From: Verrucomicrobia bacterium UBA740
GTDB taxonomy: Bacteria; Verrucomicrobiota; Kiritimatiellia; RFP12; UBA1067
Assembly (NCBI GenBank): GCA_002298665.1
Contig: DBKW01000079.1
Span: 1 to 9,796, forward strand
Reading direction: 5' to 3'
DNA length: 9,796 nucleotides
The position numbers were made by a program, and so were the translations under genes. Below are positions 7,135 through 9,796 of this stretch, piece after piece. Numbering within the stretch: position 1 is the first letter of the stretch; each line of letters begins with the position of its first letter. Below the pieces are notes generated by a model. It was not told the origin of the DNA, did no database searches, and saw only the letters and a program-made list of their open reading frames with translations.

Positions 7135-9099
7135 TCAGTCTGGGCTCTGCGCGAACTTCTCGAGCTCGTCCGCCGCGGCTTCCCAGTCCGCCGTATAGCG
7201 GTCGATTTCGCATTGGAGCGTGCGGACCTTTCGGTTGACCTCGGCGAAGTCCGTCGTCGGGGTGGGGTTGAACAGCTCCGCGCTGGCCGCGTCGAGAGCC
7301 TTTTGGAGTTCGTCCACCTTCTTCTCGGCGGTTTCGACGCGTTTCTTCAGCTCGCGCAGGCGCGGCGCCGTCTTGGCGCGCTCCTCCGCACGGCGGCGGC
7401 GCAATTCTTTGGGCGAAAGCGCCGGCGCGGCGTTTTCCGCGGCGGATTCCGCTTTCGGGGGCGTCGGACGGCTCTCGGACGGTTTCTGTCCGCCTCCCTC
7501 CAATTCCGCCTTCTTTTCGAGGTAGTAGTCGTAACCGCCCGGGTACTTGCGGATGCCCTCCCGGGTAATCTCGAGGATGCTCGTCGCCGTCGCCCGCACG
7601 AAGTCGATGTCGTGCGAGACGAGAAGGACCGTGCCGGTGTACTTCTGCAGAGCTTCCTGCAAGAGACGCCGCCCGTCTAGGTCCAAGTGCGTCGTCGGTT
7701 CGTCCAGCAAAAGGAAGTTCGGCGCAGACAGATAAAGTCGCAGGAACGCGAGGCGGATCTTCTCTCCGCCCGAGAGCACCCCGGCCGGCTTCTCCACGTC
7801 ATTCTCGTCGAACCCGAACGCGCCCACCAGATTGCGGAAGTTCTTCTCGTTCATCCCCGGCGGAATCGCGTTCTTGGCGTTGCGGTAGACCGACACGTCC
7901 GGCGGAATTGTCTCAGCGAATTCCTGGCTCAGATAGCCGGGTATCACATTGTGCCCCAGGACCGCCAGCCCGCTCGTCGGCTGGCGCGTGCCGGCGATGA
8001 TGCGCATGAGCGTCGTCTTGCCCAGCCCGTTGTAGCCGATGAGCGCCACCTTGTCGCCGCGGACGATCTGGAAGCTCACGTCGTCCAGCACCTTCTTCTT
8101 CCCGTCGTACGAGAAGCCCAGATGCTCGCAGCGGAACATCTCCAGTCCGCTCGGCGGCGGTTCCGCCAGCCGCAGGCGTCCGGACTGGGTGTAGCGCTTG
8201 GGCAGGACGATGCGCTCTTCGTCCAGTTTGTCGATGAGTTTCTGGCGCGATTGCGCCTGCGCGGCCTTCGTCGCCTGGGCGCGGAAGCGGTCCACGAACC
8301 GCTGGAGCTGCTCGCGGTGGCGGTCCTGGTTCTCTTTGGCCGCCTTGAGATGGCGGTAGCGGACCTCACGCTCTTCGAGATAGTAGTCCAGACCGCCCTC
8401 GTAGCGCGTCACCGTGCCGGCGTCCACCTCCACCGTGATGGAGGTCAGCGTGCGCAAGAGGTAGCGGTCGTGCGAAATGAGCATGAGCGTTCCCTCGTAC
8501 GCCTTCAGGAACTTCTGCAGCCACTCCACGGCGGGCAGGTCGAGGTAGTTCGACGGCTCGTCCAAGAGAAGCAGGTCCGGACGCGACGCCAAAACGCGCG
8601 AGAGTTCGGCGCGCATGCGCCAGCCGCCCGAGAAACTCATGAACGGCTTCTGGAAGTCTTCCGTCGTGAAACCCAGCCCGCCCAGGGCGATCTTGACGCG
8701 CGTCTCGATGTCGTACCCGCCCAGATGCTCGAATTTCGTCTGGAGTTCGCCGTAGCGCTTCAGCTTCGCCGGATCCGTCAAATCCGTCTCCAGTTCCGTC
8801 AACTCCGCCTCCATCTCGGAAAGCCCCGGGATACCCTTGAGCGAGTAGTCCAGAAGCGTCTGGCCGGGCGTGTCGGGGGCGGGGTTCTGCCGCGTCCAGC
8901 CGATGCGCGGATTCTGCTCGACGACGAGTTCGCCCGAGTCGGTCGAAAGTTCCCCCAGAATGATCTTGAAAAGCGTCGACTTGCCGCTCCCGTTCGGACC
9001 CACAATCCCCACGCGGTCGCCTTTGTTCACACGAAAGGTGACCCCCGTCAAAACGTCCTGATGTCCATAATGGACGGATATATTTCTGAAATCCAGCAT
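7135..9099 (-). CDS. ABC-F family ATP-binding protein (Uup/YheS-like, ribosome-associated)
   Basis: Soluble protein with two ABC ATPase domains and no membrane segments, 654 residues. ABC-F members bind the ribosome near the E site and affect translation; some give antibiotic resistance, but nothing here shows which role applies. First domain: Walker A GPNGSGKST (34-42), signature SFSGGWRMR (155-163), Walker B LLLLDEP (176-182), H-loop His210, with the usual arm insertion at about 90-130. A charged helical linker (about 240-310) is the P-site tRNA interaction motif region. Second domain: Walker A GYNGLGKTT (355-363), signature LSGGEKIRLA (442-451), Walker B FLLLDEP (462-468), His496. A proline-rich spacer (about 536-560) leads to a C-terminal coiled coil (about 563-650), as in Uup or YheS. 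After the Walker B motifs it reads DEPSNYLD and DEPTTHLD instead of the common DEPTNHLD. ATG 9099 has AAGGG four bases upstream. It is monocistronic by its own promoter and terminator. Confidence 0.93.
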   Translation of the reverse strand: MLDFRNISVHYGHQDVLTGVTFRVNKGDRVGIVGPNGSGKSTLFKIILGELSTDSGELVVEQNPRIGWTRQNPAPDTPGQTLLDYSLKGIPGLSEMEAELTELETDLTDPAKLKRYGELQTKFEHLGGYDIETRVKIALGGLGFTTEDFQKPFMSFSGGWRMRAELSRVLASRPDLLLLDEPSNYLDLPAVEWLQKFLKAYEGTLMLISHDRYLLRTLTSITVEVDAGTVTRYEGGLDYYLEEREVRYRHLKAAKENQDRHREQLQRFVDRFRAQATKAAQAQSRQKLIDKLDEERIVLPKRYTQSGRLRLAEPPPSGLEMFRCEHLGFSYDGKKKVLDDVSFQIVRGDKVALIGYNGLGKTTLMRIIAGTRQPTSGLAVLGHNVIPGYLSQEFAETIPPDVSVYRNAKNAIPPGMNEKNFRNLVGAFGFDENDVEKPAGVLSGGEKIRLAFLRLYLSAPNFLLLDEPTTHLDLDGRRLLQEALQKYTGTVLLVSHDIDFVRATATSILEITREGIRKYPGGYDYYLEKKAELEGGGQKPSESRPTPPKAESAAENAAPALSPKELRRRRAEERAKTAPRLRELKKRVETAEKKVDELQKALDAASAELFNPTPTTDFAEVNRKVRTLQCEIDRYTADWEAAADELEKFAQSPD

Positions 9100-9103
9100 A
9101 GTG

Positions 9104-9108
9104 CCCTT
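9104..9108 (-). promoter_or_regulatory. Ribosome binding site of the ABC-F gene
   Basis: AAGGG on the minus strand, four bases (CACT) before the ATG at 9099-9097. It fixes that start, which also places the first domain at its usual N-terminal position. Confidence 0.7.
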
Positions 9109-9140
9109 ATAGTTCCTATCCGATTCTTTTTTGCTCGTAT

Positions 9141-9169
9141 ATTATACCAAAAATCGGGCAGAAAGCCAG
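9141..9169 (-). promoter_or_regulatory. Promoter of the ABC-F gene, extended -10 type
   Basis: A perfect TATAAT lies at 9141-9146 on the minus strand, preceded by TGG, which forms an extended -10 (TGnTATAAT). At 17-bp spacing the -35 position reads CTGGCT (9164-9169), a poor match. Transcription would begin near 9134, leaving a leader of about 35 nt before the ATG at 9099. The surrounding sequence is AT-rich, unlike the gene. Confidence 0.7.
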
Positions 9170-9400
9170 CATATGTTCCGCCCCCCCCGGACGGCGCGAT
9201 TTTCCATAATAATGTTCCATTGTAAAACAAGGAGCATGCATAAGATACCTAGACGAACGGCACGAGAATATAAAGAAGGAAAGGAGTACACTGTATTTGG
9301 CAAACCGCACCCCCGTTTCTCGCCAGTACACTTTCTAATTTACAAACGCGCCCACGTCCCGCACCCAAATCCTGTCAACAATCCAGCCAGAGCACGAGCG
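9170..9400. other. Gene-free AT-richer spacer
   Basis: No RNA gene or convincing protein gene was seen on either strand. The stretch is much richer in A and T than the three genes. It starts with a run of eight C (9181-9188) inside a short TCCG/CGGA hairpin (9177-9191). A 68-codon plus-strand frame (ATG 9236, stop 9440-9442) has AAGGAG only one base before its start and runs into the repeats, so I do not call it a gene. AGTACACT occurs twice (near 9286 and 9326) without clear meaning. Confidence 0.6.
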
Positions 9401-9408
9401 ACGAGTAG

Positions 9409-9506
9409 GTCCCACGCGTCCTACTCGTTCCACCCGTCCTAGTTGTCCCGCCCCCGGGACCGGTCGGGACAACTAGGACGATTAGGACAGGTGGGACGCG
9501 TAGGAC
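9409..9506. repeat. 98-nt palindrome built from 9-bp tandem units
   Basis: The left side reads as 9-bp units with consensus GTCCYASNN: GTCCCACGC, GTCCTACTC, GTTCCACCC, GTCCTAGTT, GTCCCGCCC (9409-9453). The right side has reverse-oriented units: AACTAGGAC, GATTAGGAC, AGGTGGGAC, GCGTAGGAC (9471-9506). The 42-nt arms (9409-9450 and 9465-9506) fold with a perfect inner 16-bp stem (9435-9450 with 9465-9480), an outer 16-position stem (9409-9424 with 9491-9506) with one mismatch and one G-T pair, and a symmetric 10-by-10 weakly paired middle. The 14-nt loop is 9451-9464. No T-run follows on either strand, so it is not a standard terminator. I recognise no named family. Confidence 0.8.
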
Positions 9507-9526
9507 ACAACTAGGGCGCGCACCCT

Positions 9527-9646
9527 CTACATTTCTACGCGGCTAAAAACTCCGAGAGGCGACAAAAGGCTTCGCTAACGCTGCGCCACTCGCTTCGCCC
9601 GCCCCCAACCCCGGCAGGGGGTAATTTAACCGTGTAGAGAATGTAG
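9527..9646. mobile_element. Possible MITE-like 120-bp element with terminal inverted repeats
   Basis: CTACATTTCTACGCGG (9527-9542) and CCGTGTAGAGAATGTAG (9630-9646) are inverted repeats of each other: 15 of 16 aligned bases match, with one single-base gap. They bound 120 bp without an open frame. I see no clear target-site duplication. It could equally be a transcribed hairpin or a degenerate intergenic repeat; the mobile reading is inference. Confidence 0.4.
9545..9605. repeat. Dispersed repeat, copy A
   Basis: About 80% identical by eye to 9710-9769 in the same orientation. Shared words include AAACTCC, AAAAGGCT, CTAACG and GGCTTCGC-like segments, followed in both by C-rich sequence and a CCCC...GGGG hairpin (9609-9620 here). 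It lies inside the 120-bp element. Confidence 0.6.
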
Positions 9647-9658
9647 TATGGGGGATTC

Positions 9659-9688
9659 CTCTGCGTGGCTCTGCGTATCTCTGCGTAA
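9659..9688. repeat. Three tandem copies of a 10-bp unit, CTCTGCGTNN
   Basis: CTCTGCGTGG, CTCTGCGTAT and CTCTGCGTAA lie end to end. The reverse complement (ACGCAGAG) resembles short tandem repeats I recall from intergenic DNA of several bacterial phyla, but I cannot confirm this. It sits between copies A and B of the dispersed repeat. Confidence 0.7.
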
Positions 9689-9709
9689 GAAATAAACTCG
9701 GGGTAGAAG

Positions 9710-9769
9710 AGAAACTCCAAGGGGCGAAAAAGGCTCCACTAACGTTTCGCCGCTGGCTTCGCGCGCCCC
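9710..9769. repeat. Dispersed repeat, copy B
   Basis: Second copy of the repeat at 9545-9605, same orientation. It contains a perfect 7-bp stem, GGCGAAA (9723-9729) with TTTCGCC (9745-9751), of which only GGCG/CGCC remains in copy A. It continues into a run of nine C (9771-9779) and ends near the window edge, so its full extent is unknown. Confidence 0.6.
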
Positions 9770-9796
9770 ACCCCCCCCCAACCCAATGGTAGGGGC

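Noticed and set aside
7687..9225. 512-codon plus-strand open frame
   Set aside because: Antisense shadow of the ABC-F gene in the same register.
9236..9442. 68-codon plus-strand frame with AAGGAG near its ATG
   Set aside because: The site is only one base from the ATG, no clear promoter precedes it, and the second half runs through the 9-bp repeats; no recognisable protein features.
9409..9506. Palindrome as an intrinsic terminator
   Set aside because: No T-run follows the stem on either strand, and the structure is far longer and more modular than a terminator.
9409..9688. Possible CRISPR array
   Set aside because: Units are 9-10 bp and directly adjacent with no unique spacers, and half are inverted.

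Overview
The window carries three protein genes, all on the minus strand, in GC-rich DNA with AT-richer control regions. In transcription order they are: an ABC-F family ATPase (9099 to 7135), a giant bacterial alpha-2-macroglobulin (6912 to 2044), and a penicillin-binding protein 1C gene (2180 to beyond position 1, so its 3' end is missing). The macroglobulin-PBP1C pair matches the yfhM-pbpC arrangement of E. coli, which implies an envelope with outer membrane and peptidoglycan. The exact lineage cannot be fixed from sequence reading. Protein style and the short repeats resemble the PVC group (Verrucomicrobiota/Kiritimatiellota), but this is a low-confidence impression.

Right part (9100-9796): a gene-free stretch upstream of the ABC-F gene. 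It holds the ABC-F promoter and ribosome binding site, an AT-richer stretch without recognisable genes, and then an island of repeats. The island contains a 98-nt palindrome built from 9-bp units (9409-9506), a 120-bp element bounded by inverted repeats (9527-9646), three tandem copies of a 10-bp unit (9659-9688), and a second copy of the repeat found inside the 120-bp element (9710-9769).

Middle (7135-6900): the ABC-F gene ends at a strong intrinsic terminator (7058-7098). A near-consensus sigma-70 promoter follows (7001-7006 and 6978-6983) and drives the macroglobulin-PBP1C operon. The promoter lies so close to the longest possible reading frame start (GTG at 6975) that the ATG at 6912 is the better start.

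Left part (6912-1): the macroglobulin and pbpC overlap by 137 nt in different frames, and the overlap encodes the membrane anchor of PBP1C. Known biology of the pair suggests a joint defence: the macroglobulin traps proteases that breach the outer membrane, and PBP1C repairs peptidoglycan. Very long plus-strand open frames opposite these genes are explained by near-absence of the codons TTA, CTA and TCA.

I see no clear case for a wholly new protein system. The least explained part is the repeat island at the right end.
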